Shown here: positions 56,901-64,000 of the stretch, in pieces | Layout: the number at the start of each line of letters is the position of its first letter | Numbering within the stretch: the first letter of the stretch is position 1 | Assembly: GCF_023718305.1 (NCBI RefSeq) | Contig: NZ_QEYO01000017.1 | Span: 1-64,000, forward strand | Length of the DNA: 64,000 nt | Source: Gramella sp. AN32 | GTDB taxonomy: Bacteria; Bacteroidota; Bacteroidia; Flavobacteriales; Flavobacteriaceae | Direction: 5' to 3' | The notes under the pieces: generated by a model | Databases searched by the model: none | Told to the model about the DNA's origin: nothing | The model's input: the letters and a program-made list of their open reading frames with translations, nothing else | Made by a program: the position numbers and the translations under genes

Positions 56901-57175
56901 TTATCCTGATTTCCTGCATAATAAGGGCCAGTTTCTAAAAGCTCATCATTTGGAATAGGATTTGTAGAGGTTTGGGTACGATAAAATCGTAAAGTTTTAC
57001 CGGAAGCAGGTGTTACCAGTGAATTAAGGTCTGAAACAGTAGAAAGATAGCAGAAGGTTTCTTCCGAATCATTTACTGTGGGGCACTGCCCATAAGAGGA
57101 CATGCTAACCATAAATAAGGCCAAGGCAAAAAGGTAAAATATCTTACCTTTAAACCTTAAAGTAAAATTTTGCAT
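50999..57175 (-). CDS. Giant T9SS-secreted adhesin with gliding motility-associated C-terminal domain
   Basis: The 2058-aa surface protein has a signal peptide (ending SMSSYGQ) and about twenty Ig-like/SprB-like repeats rich in Asp, Thr, Ala and Gly. Most repeats carry Cys near FC.. and DC.. positions, suggesting disulfides. The type B sorting domain fills the last ~90 residues (FPEGFSPNGDGLNDTF, EIHNRWGDMVYKG, PVGAYFYIIYFNDG, RRGTVYLSR). Three repeats near residues 850-1350 are almost copies of each other. It resembles SprB-type adhesins in layout but is smaller. It heads the operon with PorP/SprF and OmpA-like genes. Strong bias to Asp/Thr and low Lys suits a secreted protein. Confidence 0.92.
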   Translation of the reverse strand: MQNFTLRFKGKIFYLFALALFMVSMSSYGQCPTVNDSEETFCYLSTVSDLNSLVTPASGKTLRFYRTQTSTNPIPNDELLETGPYYAGNQDNSCRTSNGGTRPESQVINVTVDDLGAPTSNFGNFYEPCVYEDDDVTTVGDLKDLITPSNPNYDLNVYAEEFGDMNDELLDTYVLVDGENYFVGQDDPADADCRYSSRIAIEYNPVEAFAPTAEPIQEFCESDDPTVADLTASSSNPNFQAFRFYSTSTSQPPLDPSTPLVDGEDYYVSQIVNRTNSTEPPCESTARAKITVNLLASDAGPDNTDNVLCVSQADGIFDTTANARDFFLTLLSNNFDSDPDNDVPTNGSFSADILATIVTNYSGTKVGTYQTTYTVDFGNGCEDSVILGVTVEEDPNPGVDTALTYCQSDAEALISQIAIDPSTAEDTFADLLGPDVDLGGTFSITLEQLAAQFAIAVENNSFPATFETTYTVTVGDCTDSAKLTLNILPDPDAGEDSSATLCENEVIELGIFANEASLQAYLLDLLGTSDDSGSFDSLSLTDLITNYNNGITQPSEDFTTTYTIDNGACAPVMATATLTVTAAIPAEAGTGTSMTYCSNDPVVNLATLLTGANPDGVFSSDDANVADGTFNPSVGEGSYSIIYTVSPETACVTNTATANFTITVEDAPDAGSSATVEFCETDAEVMTAFADEDALKAYLLDFLGTDDDGGDFDPLLSTLITNYDNGIDGAEDFSTTYTIAGTAVCDESTATASITINEAVLAEAGTIDNVEDICSNDPVITLSDYLTDPATVMGGRFSSDDVDVADGTFDPSTAGVGTFTITYTISEDDACVTGSSFADFTIMVDQAPNAGPGGSFSFCQSEFETLAAQVAANPAGEGIELLNEIDPTITAGGDFTNSTLAQLLAQYAATTTFPATFTTTYTVGSDDNDCTDSASYSITINPNEEADAGDNQTDTFCTSDGIVDLSGSIDSEATTGGIFTSDDLTITDGSMFDAAAAGAGTFTVTYTVDGTSNPCVTGTSTSTITITVNQGPNAGPGGDFSFCQSEFEALAAQVAANPAGEGIELLNEFDPTITPGGDFTNSTLSQLLAQYSATTSFPATFTTTYTVSNDDCTDSADYSVTINPNEDADAGDDQTDTFCTSDGIVDLSGSIDSEATTGGIFTSDDLTITDGSMFDAAAAGAGTFTVTYTVDGTSNPCVTGTSTSTITITVNQGPNAGPGGDFSFCQSEFEALAALVAANPAGEGIELLNEIDPTITPGGDFTNSTLTQLLAQYSATTSFPATFTTTYTVSNDDCTDSASYSITINPNEEADAGDDRTVSYCTTSGVVDLADEIGAGTFTSDDLTITGGSNFDATAAGAGTYTVNYTVDGTTNPCVDGTDAAIITVVVTPAFELGDDVTTTVCTSDLEDDYFTLENLTAEFTDLLPDDAPNGIFSPAISDLVDDFNDGMTTGDFTTTYTIGTDDCKDSVSLTISVLENIEADLTDVDDPDPICQNAGIQQLTDFIGDNPDRGVFEGYDDGTFNPAMMAAGDYEITYTLSEDSADCVTGSASVTFTISVLDSANAGEDVELTVCQSSDVQNLFDSLTGDFTDTDGTFILDGDEIANGMMNPADFDAGTYTVMYTVTAENDCGNDSATFTVTVNEAPDAGEDFAYTVCTNVDSLDLNTLLDDDVTEGGSFEYDGNTVANGIINPGDFEPGDYTIGYILLNNDCSDIAVITLSVQKAANAGEDMDIEVCMSDDVQNLFDFVSVDADMDGTFSLDDTEVTDGMMDPADFEAGTYTILYTVAAINDCGDDTSEFTVIVQETPEAPTVTDQTFCAIDGPTGAQLVADGSNLTFYSDETLETMVDATTALTTGAFYVTQRADDGTCESMSAIINVTVNDAATPTIDSTSQTFCEFDDATVQTLADLINETGVTFYDAATGGATISPATALQNGVTYYASLTDAASGCESSSRLAINVTVETCPLIFPEGFSPNGDGLNDTFTIKNIEREYPNYSMEIHNRWGDMVYKGNDDTPDWDGYSDQSGFGNDLLPVGAYFYIIYFNDGSTPPRRGTVYLSR
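53496..54310. repeat. Near-identical direct repeats in the adhesin gene (546-bp period)
   Basis: By eye, 53496-53764 and 54042-54310 are identical (269 bases), and the sequence between is a close match to the next unit. The period of 546 bases is 182 codons, so copy-number change keeps the frame. A third, more diverged copy lies at about 54311-54660. Confidence 0.85.
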
Positions 57176-57353
57176 AGGCTAGGTGTTAAATTCAAAATTT
57201 GTTTTGGTTAAAAAACTGAGTAAAAGTTGCACAAATATTAAAATAATTTTTAATATGCCGAATTAATGGAGGCACTTCTTTACAATAATCTAAAAAATAG
57301 TTGCTTTAAAACTAGTTTCCGGACAAATTGTCGGTGCTAAATTTATAAAAAAA

Positions 57354-58238
57354 ATGTTTATGAAAGTGAAAATTAAGTTATTCATCGGGATTTTTCTGCA
57401 TTTCACGTGTCTTTTGAATGCGCAGGAGTATTTAAAAGATGGTGAAAATTTGCTACGTCAGGGAAAAATTTCCGAAGCTGAGAAGATATTTTTAGAACAC
57501 CCTAATAATGAGAAGTCAAGGGAGTTCTTAGGTGATATTGCCAGTTTTAACAAAGAATGGGACAAGGCGATTGAATACTATGAAGAATTGCTTGAGGAAC
57601 ATCCAAATAATGCTACATACAATTTTAAAACCGGTGGTTCCATGGGAATGAAAGCCTATTATGGTTCAAAGTTTCAAGCCATGTTATTAATTGGAGATAT
57701 TAAAACTTACCTGCGCAGAGCAGCAGAGTTGGATAAGAACCATACCGAAGTGAGGAGGGCGCTGGTTGAACTTTACGTTCAGCTTCCTGGTTTTATTGGA
57801 GGGAGCGATGTGCTTGCCGAGAGTTATGCTTCAGATCTTGATAGATTAAATCAAATAGATGCACTTTTAGCAGATGGATATATTTACCGTAAAAAGGATT
57901 ATCGGGATCTAGCGAAATCAAAATTTCAGGAGGCTTTACAAGTATCCAGAAGAAAGCCGGAATTACTTACCCGCAATTATATGAAGTATGAGTTGGGGGA
58001 ATTTTCGGCATTATTCGAAGTAGAATTAGACCAGGGAGAGAAAATGCTTAAAGAATATATTGCCGATTATGGCTATAAAGATCTAAAAATTCCGTCCTGG
58101 GCTTACCTACGGCTTGCTCAAATTGAACGAGCCAGAAACAATCAGGAAAAAGCAGTTGCATATATCGACAAATCTTTAAATATAGATCCTAAGTTCGATA
58201 AAGCACTTGAGGAAAAGACTAAGATTAGTAGAATGTAA
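57354..58238 (+). CDS. Tetratricopeptide-repeat exported protein
   Basis: This is a 294-aa protein with a signal peptide (KLFIGIFLHFTCLLNAQ) and TPR helices: residues 25-85 (GENLLRQGKISEAEKIFLEHP, EWDKAIEYYEELLEEHPNN), with more near 160-280 (RNNQEKAVAYIDKSLNIDPKF). The middle part GSMGMKAYYGSKFQ and LPGFIGGS is typical of a conserved flavobacterial TPR family of unknown function. A Met two codons later is an equally good start. It precedes mpl and is divergent from the adhesin operon. Confidence 0.8.
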   Translation: MFMKVKIKLFIGIFLHFTCLLNAQEYLKDGENLLRQGKISEAEKIFLEHPNNEKSREFLGDIASFNKEWDKAIEYYEELLEEHPNNATYNFKTGGSMGMKAYYGSKFQAMLLIGDIKTYLRRAAELDKNHTEVRRALVELYVQLPGFIGGSDVLAESYASDLDRLNQIDALLADGYIYRKKDYRDLAKSKFQEALQVSRRKPELLTRNYMKYELGEFSALFEVELDQGEKMLKEYIADYGYKDLKIPSWAYLRLAQIERARNNQEKAVAYIDKSLNIDPKFDKALEEKTKISRM

Positions 58239-58284
58239 TTTTTATTTAAGTCGATATTTTTCTCAATTTTACCAAAAAAATTAT

Positions 58285-59637
58285 ATGAAACTTCACTTTA
58301 TCGCGATTGGTGGTAGTGCCATGCATAGTTTAGCTATTGCCCTAAAACAGAAAGGATATGAAATTACAGGAAGTGATGATATTATTTTTGAGCCTTCCAA
58401 ATCGCGATTAAAAAATAATGGATTATTGCCTGATGAAATTGGTTGGGATGAAACGAACATCCATCAAAATATCGATGCGATAATTTTAGGAATGCATGCG
58501 AAGGCAGATAATCCAGAACTTCTTAAAGCCGAAGAATTAGGTCTAAAAATTTTCTCTTATCCGGAATTCATCTTTGAACAGTCTAAGAACAAAACCCGTG
58601 TGGTCATTGGCGGTTCCCATGGTAAAACAACGATAACCTCAATGATTTTGCATGTGATGAATTATCACCATAAAAATATAGATTATATGGTGGGTGCCTT
58701 GCTGGAGGGTTTAGATAATCCCGTACACCTTACTACGGAAAATGATTTTATAGTGATTGAAGGGGATGAATATCTTTCCTCACCCATCGATCGTCGTCCA
58801 AAATTCCATCTATACCAACCAAATATTGCCCTTTTAAGCGGAATAGCCTGGGACCATATTAATGTATTTCCAACTTTTGAAAATTATGTAGAGCAGTTTA
58901 AAATTTTTATTGATTCGATCGTAAATGGGGGTATTCTGGTATATAATGAAGAAGATCCCGAGGTAAAAAATCTAGCCGAAAATACTGAAAATCCCATTAG
59001 AAAACACCCCTATAAAACCCCGGATTATTTTGTGGATGCAAATCATACGATCCTGGAAACTGAAGAAGGTGATTTGCCTTTAGAGGTCTTCGGGAAGCAT
59101 AATTTAAATAATCTGGCCGGGGCAAAATGGATTTGCCAGCATATGGGGGTTGATGAAGCCGACTTTTATGAAGCAATTGCAAGTTTTAAAGGTGCCTCTA
59201 AAAGAATGGAGAAAATAGCAGAAAATAATGCCACGGTTATTTTTAAAGATTTTGCGCACAGCCCTTCAAAAGTAAAGGCAAGTACTGCTGCCGCCAAGGA
59301 ACAATATCCTAATAGAAAAGTGATCGCCTGTCTAGAATTGCATACCTATAGCAGTTTGAATACGGAATTTTTAAAGGAGTATAAAGGTACTTTAGATAAA
59401 GCTGATGAAGCCCTGGTTTTTTATTCTCCGGAAGCGGTCGAAATTAAAAAACTGGAAGAAGTAAGGGTGGATCAAATTCAAAATGCTTTCGGAAAACCAA
59501 ACCTTCAGGTGTATAATAAACCCAAAGATTTTAAAAATGCACTATTTCAAAAGGACTTAAATAATTCAGTGTTATTGATGATGAGTAGTGGGAATTATGG
59601 GGGATTGGATCTTGAAGAGTTAAAAGGTTTAATTTAA
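58285..59637 (+). CDS. mpl: UDP-N-acetylmuramate:L-Ala-gamma-D-Glu-meso-DAP ligase
   Basis: Mpl attaches a recycled murein tripeptide to UDP-MurNAc in peptidoglycan recycling. The 450-aa protein has the N-terminal HFIAIGGSAMHSLAIALKQKG Rossmann motif, ATP P-loop VVIGGSHGKTTITSMI (about residue 110) and the Mur central motif IEGDEYLSSPIDRRPKF. It is Mpl rather than MurC because of GGSAMHSLA and this EGDEY context. The ATG at 58285 fits the family. With anmK and murF, the window covers several steps of wall synthesis and recycling. Confidence 0.93.
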   Translation: MKLHFIAIGGSAMHSLAIALKQKGYEITGSDDIIFEPSKSRLKNNGLLPDEIGWDETNIHQNIDAIILGMHAKADNPELLKAEELGLKIFSYPEFIFEQSKNKTRVVIGGSHGKTTITSMILHVMNYHHKNIDYMVGALLEGLDNPVHLTTENDFIVIEGDEYLSSPIDRRPKFHLYQPNIALLSGIAWDHINVFPTFENYVEQFKIFIDSIVNGGILVYNEEDPEVKNLAENTENPIRKHPYKTPDYFVDANHTILETEEGDLPLEVFGKHNLNNLAGAKWICQHMGVDEADFYEAIASFKGASKRMEKIAENNATVIFKDFAHSPSKVKASTAAAKEQYPNRKVIACLELHTYSSLNTEFLKEYKGTLDKADEALVFYSPEAVEIKKLEEVRVDQIQNAFGKPNLQVYNKPKDFKNALFQKDLNNSVLLMMSSGNYGGLDLEELKGLI

Positions 59638-59686
59638 ATAAGCGTATTTCAGAATATTAGCTTTCAATGTGTATATTTATTTTACA

Positions 59687-60385
59687 ATGAGCATTGAAAA
59701 AGAAAATCTTAGTATTAAGAATTGGGCTGAAGATGACCGGCCCAGAGAAAAACTACTTCAGAAAGGTAAACTTAGTCTTAGCGATTCAGAATTAATTGCC
59801 ATCCTTATTGGCTCTGGCAGTAAAAATGAAACTGCAGTTGAATTATCTAAAAGAATCCTCGCTTCCACACAAAATAACCTGAATGCGCTTGGTAAATTGT
59901 CTACCTCCCAGCTTTGTAACTTTAAAGGCATTGGCCCTGCAAAAGCTGTAGCGATTGTGGCGGCTTTAGAATTGGGAAGGCGCAGAAGGCTGGAGGAAGC
60001 AAAAGAACAAAAGAAAATTTCTTCCAGCAGTTCAATTTTTGAATTGATGCAACCCATTCTCGGTGAATTGCCGCATGAGGAGTTTTGGATCATTTATTTA
60101 AATAACAGCAATAAGGTTATTGAGCAGTATCAGGTTAGCAAAGGAGGGATCACCGGTACGTTGGTTGATGTTAGGATTACCCTGAAAAAAGCCCTGGAAA
60201 TTGGTGCAGTTTCATTGATTTTGGTGCACAATCATCCTTCCGGAAATCTATCAGCAAGCGAGGCAGATAAACAACTTACCAAGAAATTGAAAAATGCCGC
60301 GGAAAGTCTGGACATCAAAGTGCTGGATCATGTGATTGTAACTGAAAAATCTTACCTTAGCTTTGCCGATGAAGGTATGCTGTAA
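59687..60385 (+). CDS. radC: RadC family JAB-domain protein
   Basis: This is a 232-aa RadC-type protein. The N-terminal UPF0758 part (WAEDDRPREKLLQKG) leads into a helix-hairpin-helix segment (LCNFKGIGPAKAVAI, about 80-95). The C-terminal MPN/JAB domain has the JAMM-type metal motif HNHPSGNLSASEAD (about residue 178-191). Its molecular role is unsettled despite the name. I took the ATG at 59687, since the upstream ATG adds six residues without a family match. Confidence 0.93.
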   Translation: MSIEKENLSIKNWAEDDRPREKLLQKGKLSLSDSELIAILIGSGSKNETAVELSKRILASTQNNLNALGKLSTSQLCNFKGIGPAKAVAIVAALELGRRRRLEEAKEQKKISSSSSIFELMQPILGELPHEEFWIIYLNNSNKVIEQYQVSKGGITGTLVDVRITLKKALEIGAVSLILVHNHPSGNLSASEADKQLTKKLKNAAESLDIKVLDHVIVTEKSYLSFADEGML

Positions 60386-60397
60386 GCCAGATTTTGA

Positions 60398-61687
60398 ATG
60401 CTTTTAATATATACCCAAAAAGTAACTCCAAGGATCACCTATGTTTTTAAACATATTTGTACGCATATCCTGGAGATTCCCATAAAATTCACTTCTAAAA
60501 TTGAAGAATTTATCGCTCATGAAGGCGCCAAATTATCTTATGGAAAACAGGCCCTGGGACAGGAATTTTTTATTCAGAAAGTAGAATTGCTCATGGAGCA
60601 GGGATTTTCAGAATTAGAAATTAAAGTCCAGCCCTGGGAAGAAACTATTTGCTTTTTTCCGGTTGCAGAATCTAGCGACCTTCCATTTGATATTTTTGCA
60701 GCTTCTTTTTATTTATTAAGCCGCTACGAAGAATACCTGCCTCATGTAAAAGATGGAGGAGGCAGATTCCCGGCCAGCGAAAGTCTGGGAATTCAGGAGA
60801 GTTTTTTACATAAACCTGTGGTAGATATCTGGGCACTTAAATTTAGGGATGTGCTCCGCGAGCGTTTTCCCAAGTTAAAGAAGTCCAGCAGAAAATATAA
60901 AGTGGGCACAATTATAACGGTTGAGCATACATTTATTTATAAAAACAAGGGGGTCTTAAGATCTTTTATTGGCTTTAACCTAGATGTTTTAAAGCTGAAT
61001 TTTACGAAAGCGGCCGATAGGCTGAAGGTTTGGACCAGAATGAAGAAAGATCCACATGATGTCTTTGAAATGCTCATTGAATTAATCAAACAACATAAGC
61101 TATATATGTTGTTTATGTTTCAACTCAGTGATTTCTCCATACACGATCGTAATATTAGCCATAATCGTATTCCGCACCGGGCGATTATAAAATCGGTGGC
61201 AGATTATGCGCAGGTGGGGCTTTTAATGGGATATTATTCTATGGAAGACATTAAAATGCTGCGCAAGGAAAAGTTGCGGATGGAAGAAATTGTGCATAGT
61301 TCCCTGGAAAACTCCATGAATTCGAAATATGATCAAAGATTGCCAGATCATTTTAATAATTTGATAGAATTGGAGATTTTGAACGATTATTCCATGGGAT
61401 ATCAAGACGTTATCGGTTTCAGGGCTGGGACATGCACGCCATTTTTGTTTTATGATATTAATATGGAAGTTACCACCCCATTGAAATTGCATCCCTATGG
61501 TTTTAATTCTGAAGTTTTGAAAAACACTTCCAAGACGAAAGTTAAAGAAGATCTTCATCGTATTATCTCTGAAGTAAAAGAGGTAAAGGGTGTTTTAAAA
61601 GCCGTTTTTAAAAATCAGGATTTTTCAGTTTACGGCGATCACCAAACCTATTATTCACTTTTAAAGGATTTGAATGAAATTGCATAA
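60398..61687 (+). CDS. Polysaccharide-deacetylase-like protein (DUF7033 type)
   Basis: This is a 429-aa protein related to a flavobacterial family annotated as polysaccharide deacetylases with an N-terminal DUF7033-like region. Conserved features include LLIYTQKVTPRITYVFKHI at the N-terminus, LPFDIFAASFYLLSRYEEY near 105, VVDIWALKF, and the late DYSMGYQDVIGFRAGTCTPF. The usual NodB-type metal site (an Asp pair and His-x3-His) is not evident: the expected start of the barrel reads VGTIITVEHTF. It may be catalytically altered. The next gene overlaps its end by 14 bases. Confidence 0.65.
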   Translation: MLLIYTQKVTPRITYVFKHICTHILEIPIKFTSKIEEFIAHEGAKLSYGKQALGQEFFIQKVELLMEQGFSELEIKVQPWEETICFFPVAESSDLPFDIFAASFYLLSRYEEYLPHVKDGGGRFPASESLGIQESFLHKPVVDIWALKFRDVLRERFPKLKKSSRKYKVGTIITVEHTFIYKNKGVLRSFIGFNLDVLKLNFTKAADRLKVWTRMKKDPHDVFEMLIELIKQHKLYMLFMFQLSDFSIHDRNISHNRIPHRAIIKSVADYAQVGLLMGYYSMEDIKMLRKEKLRMEEIVHSSLENSMNSKYDQRLPDHFNNLIELEILNDYSMGYQDVIGFRAGTCTPFLFYDINMEVTTPLKLHPYGFNSEVLKNTSKTKVKEDLHRIISEVKEVKGVLKAVFKNQDFSVYGDHQTYYSLLKDLNEIA

Positions 61688-62363
61688 TATTAAGCATGTA
61701 TACTTTGACCTTGATCATACTTTATGGGACTTTGAACGTAATTCTGAACTCGCCTTTGCTGAAGTTTTTAAAAAGCAAAATTTAGGATTGCAATTAGCCG
61801 ATTTTTTAAAAGTGTACCAGCCAATTAATTTCAAATACTGGGAATTATATCGAAACAATGAAGTTTCCTCAGAAGATTTGCGTTATGGGAGATTAAAAGA
61901 AAGTTTTGAGTCCCTTGAATTCACTGTTGAAGACGCATTAGTCACTATGATGGCTGAGGATTATATTGAATTTCTCCCAAAGAACAATCATTTGCTCCAG
62001 GATACCATAATTGTCCTGGATATTTTGAAAGAGAAATACGATTTGCACATTATTACCAATGGTTTTGAAGAAGTTCAGCATAAAAAAATGAAAGGTGCCG
62101 GTATTTCTCATTATTTCAAAACCATTACCACTTCAGAAGAAGCTGGGGTAAAAAAACCGCATTCAGGAATCTTTGAAAAAGCATTAGGAAAAACGACCGC
62201 AATTGCTGAAAATTCTGTGATGATAGGAGATAATCTGGAAGCAGATGTTTTGGGAGCGGTAGATTTTGGGATGTTTGCCGTCTATCTTGATCCGGTAATT
62301 CAAAAGACTCAAAATCAATACATTCAAATTCAAAAGTTAAAAGAACTTCTAAATTATTTATAA
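61674..62363 (+). CDS. YjjG-type HAD family nucleotidase
   Basis: This is a 229-aa HAD phosphatase with a C1 cap, of the noncanonical pyrimidine nucleotidase type. The nucleophile is in YFDLDHTLWDF (DxD), motif II is THITNGF-like (LHIITNGFEEVQ), the motif III Lys is in EEAGVKKPHSG, and motif IV is MIGDNLEADV. YjjG-like enzymes clear damaged or noncanonical nucleoside monophosphates. It overlaps the preceding gene by 14 bases, so it is translationally coupled to it. Confidence 0.88.
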   Translation: MKLHNIKHVYFDLDHTLWDFERNSELAFAEVFKKQNLGLQLADFLKVYQPINFKYWELYRNNEVSSEDLRYGRLKESFESLEFTVEDALVTMMAEDYIEFLPKNNHLLQDTIIVLDILKEKYDLHIITNGFEEVQHKKMKGAGISHYFKTITTSEEAGVKKPHSGIFEKALGKTTAIAENSVMIGDNLEADVLGAVDFGMFAVYLDPVIQKTQNQYIQIQKLKELLNYL

Positions 62364-62407
62364 TACTAAAGATTAGGTATTTTCGTTTATTAAGTAAGCC
62401 TCACACT

Positions 62408-62956
62408 TTGAAATTGAAAACGCTCCAGATATTCCTTACATTGATAGTGTTTTGCACGCTGTTTTCTTCCTGTTTCAAGGATGTGGATTTCAGTGAAGCA
62501 GAAAATATTCAACTCACTCCAGACCTTAAAGTGAGTATTATTGAATATCAATTAAACGAAATTGATTTCACCGATTCTGAAACAGGAATTTTCACGCCTG
62601 TAATTCACGACACCATTAGGTTGGAATATCTTGATGACAGTTATGTTCAGGATGGTTTAATGTATGCTGAATTTAGATTTAAGCATGAAAATACCTTCAG
62701 TTTTCCCATCGGCAGCAAGATTATTTTTTTGAGTGAAGAAAATAATTCTCAATTCCAGGTAAATTATACAATCCCGGCAGGTAGCGATGTCAATCCCGGA
62801 ATTATAGATACTTTGCATATTATGGAGGGTGAAGAAATAAAGAAAGTGAGAAGATCTATTAATATGGCGATTGAATTACAAATACTGGAGGAACCAAAGA
62901 GTCTCGAAGGAGAATTGGATTTTTCTTCCAGAGGTTTGTACAGGTTTGAATTTTAA
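62408..62956 (+). CDS. Hypothetical lipoprotein
   Basis: This is a 182-aa predicted lipoprotein. The frame opens with TTG, followed by a signal peptide with lipobox LFSSC (Cys about residue 22). The mature part is beta-rich and acidic (DVDFSEAENIQLTPDLKVSIIEYQLNEIDFTD), with no motif I recognise. It lies one base before a DUF5723 gene and is probably co-transcribed with it. A shared envelope role is inference. Confidence 0.7.
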   Translation: MKLKTLQIFLTLIVFCTLFSSCFKDVDFSEAENIQLTPDLKVSIIEYQLNEIDFTDSETGIFTPVIHDTIRLEYLDDSYVQDGLMYAEFRFKHENTFSFPIGSKIIFLSEENNSQFQVNYTIPAGSDVNPGIIDTLHIMEGEEIKKVRRSINMAIELQILEEPKSLEGELDFSSRGLYRFEF

Positions 62957-62957
62957 T

Positions 62958-64000
62958 ATGCGGCGAACTCATCTGCTTCTATTCTTCTTTTTGGGGTTGT
63001 TTTGCCATAGTCAAAATAAACCTTTGCTTTATAATGTAGATGATCTATCCCAAAGTTTACTTCAAAATCCAGGAACCAATATTGACTTTGTAAAGCATTT
63101 TGGAATTCCTTTCTTTTCCCAAATACATGTTGGAGTAGGATCCACGGGAGTGACCGCATATGATATTTTTAGTGATGATGGCAGGAATATAAATAACAAG
63201 GTGAGGGAGGTTATGAATAGCATCACCGCCAATGATTTCGTAGCCGTCAATGAGCAACTGGAAATTTTGACCCTCGGCTGGAAAGTGGGGCAAAGAGGTT
63301 ATTTTTCCGGAGGGATTTATCAGGAATTTGATGCTTTTGCCTATTTCCCTAAAGATCCGGCTGTTCTTGCATTTGAAGGGAATAACGATTATATAGGCCA
63401 GAATTTCGATTTTTCTGATGTTAGTTTTACCGGGGAAATGCTTACCGTTTATCATATTGGGTTTAATTACAAATTTAATGATGAGCTTACGTTAGGAGCC
63501 AGACTTAAAGGCTATAGTGGAATTTTTAATGTGGAAAGTATCGATAACACCGGTGTTTTTAGAACAGATCGTACTCCCAACGGGGATAATTTTTTTAGGC
63601 ATAGCCTGGAAGATTTAAACGTGACGGTGAATACCTCCGGCTATGCTTCGTTGAATGATGATGGCGGAATGACGGTAGATCAGGCAGCAAAGGAACTTTT
63701 AAGCAGGTCTTTTTTCGGGCAGAATGTTGGGGTGGGAATAGATTTTGGGTTTAATTATAAAATGACAGATCAATTTTCTGTAAATGGTTCTTTTCAGGAT
63801 CTTGGTGTTGTTTACCATGTAAAGGACGTAGAGAATTACAGTTATTTTGGAAGTTATGCAACCGACGGACTTGAACCGCTCTTCCCGGAGCTTGATGATG
63901 ATGAAGAAACAATACCCTATTGGGATGTTTTTGAAGAACAATTAGATGCCAATTTACGGGATGAAACCTATGCTAATAATTATAAATACTGGCGTCCTTT
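62958..64000 (+). CDS. DUF5723 family protein (partial, cut by window end)
   Basis: The frame starts with ATG one base after the lipoprotein stop and stays open to the window edge (347 codons seen). It begins with a signal peptide (LLLFFFLGLFCHSQ) and then shows features of DUF5723, a Bacteroidota outer-membrane-like family: SLLQNPGTN, GVGSTG near the N-terminus, and repeated beta-strand-like stretches (GARLKGYSGIFNVES, GVGIDFGFNYKMTDQFSVNGSFQDLG). It is probably a beta-barrel of unknown function. The C-terminus is outside the window. Confidence 0.75.
   Translation, partial: MRRTHLLLFFFLGLFCHSQNKPLLYNVDDLSQSLLQNPGTNIDFVKHFGIPFFSQIHVGVGSTGVTAYDIFSDDGRNINNKVREVMNSITANDFVAVNEQLEILTLGWKVGQRGYFSGGIYQEFDAFAYFPKDPAVLAFEGNNDYIGQNFDFSDVSFTGEMLTVYHIGFNYKFNDELTLGARLKGYSGIFNVESIDNTGVFRTDRTPNGDNFFRHSLEDLNVTVNTSGYASLNDDGGMTVDQAAKELLSRSFFGQNVGVGIDFGFNYKMTDQFSVNGSFQDLGVVYHVKDVENYSYFGSYATDGLEPLFPELDDDEETIPYWDVFEEQLDANLRDETYANNYKYWRP

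Noticed and set aside
50999..57175. Repeats in the adhesin considered as a CRISPR-like or insertion-sequence structure
   Set aside because: The repeats are coding, in frame, 546 bases long and translate to Ig-like modules. There are no spacers, no terminal inverted repeats and no transposase.
63057..63455. A 132-codon minus-strand frame near the right end
   Set aside because: It lies opposite the clear DUF5723 gene, which has a signal peptide and runs off the window edge.

Overview
The window is chromosomal DNA of a marine-type Flavobacteriaceae bacterium (Bacteroidota), most like the Gramella/Christiangramia, Salegentibacter or Zunongwangia group. The evidence is low GC, the near absence of Shine-Dalgarno sites, Bacteroidota promoters (-7 box TAnnTTTG), and marker genes of the phylum: GldJ, PorV, PorP/SprF, a type B C-terminal sorting domain, PafA, DUF5723, and HisKA_2 kinases with Reg_prop/Y_Y_Y sensors. 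The genus is inference; no search was run.

Layout. 1-230: the 3' end of a 5S rRNA and its terminator, closing an rRNA operon that enters from the left. 231-7.6 kb (minus): NADPH-glutamate synthase gltB-gltD and an acyl-CoA dehydrogenase. 7.7-13.3 kb (plus): anmK, a Glu/Leu/Phe/Val dehydrogenase, then exbB-exbD-tonB-like-folC. 13.3-18.1 kb: a segment bounded by two different tRNA-Val genes. It holds a REP-like set of hairpins, a hybrid sensor kinase/response regulator pair and a decayed lipoprotein gene. 18.1-22.8 kb: murF and gldJ (minus), then porV (plus). No porU lies between gldJ and porV. 22.8-26.2 kb: cdd, then pdhA-pdhC. 26.2-31.0 kb: a tightly packed five-gene operon (M28 peptidase, SDR, SprT-like, manC-like, DUF389). 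31.0-32.5 kb: mlaE-mlaF (minus). 32.6-39.7 kb: pafA, a KAS III-like/methyltransferase/GT2 operon, and gcvP. 39.8-43.5 kb: a UbiA-like membrane protein, an ECF sigma factor with a small zinc-binding putative anti-sigma, and an M3 oligopeptidase. 43.7-47.6 kb: purK-purE (minus), then a fused HPRT-adenylate kinase and obgE (plus). 47.7-57.2 kb: a DUF4136 lipoprotein, then a surface-adhesion operon (a 2058-residue T9SS adhesin, PorP/SprF, and a PD40/OmpA protein). 57.3-64.0 kb: a TPR protein, mpl, radC, a deacetylase-like protein, a YjjG-type HAD, a lipoprotein and a DUF5723 protein cut by the window edge.

How it works together. Most of the window is core housekeeping: nitrogen assimilation, peptidoglycan synthesis and recycling (murF, mpl, anmK), purines, pyruvate and glycine oxidation, and envelope transport. 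The accessory biology is surface secretion and gliding. GldJ and PorV belong to the type IX secretion/gliding apparatus. The adhesin operon supplies a cargo with the matching sorting signal and its outer-membrane partner. I see no phage, insertion sequence, CRISPR array or defence island. The most notable points are the HPRT-Adk fusion, the missing porU, the sensor kinase with no canonical start for its signal peptide, the tRNA-Val-bounded segment with its hairpin array, and the near-identical 546-bp repeats in the adhesin.
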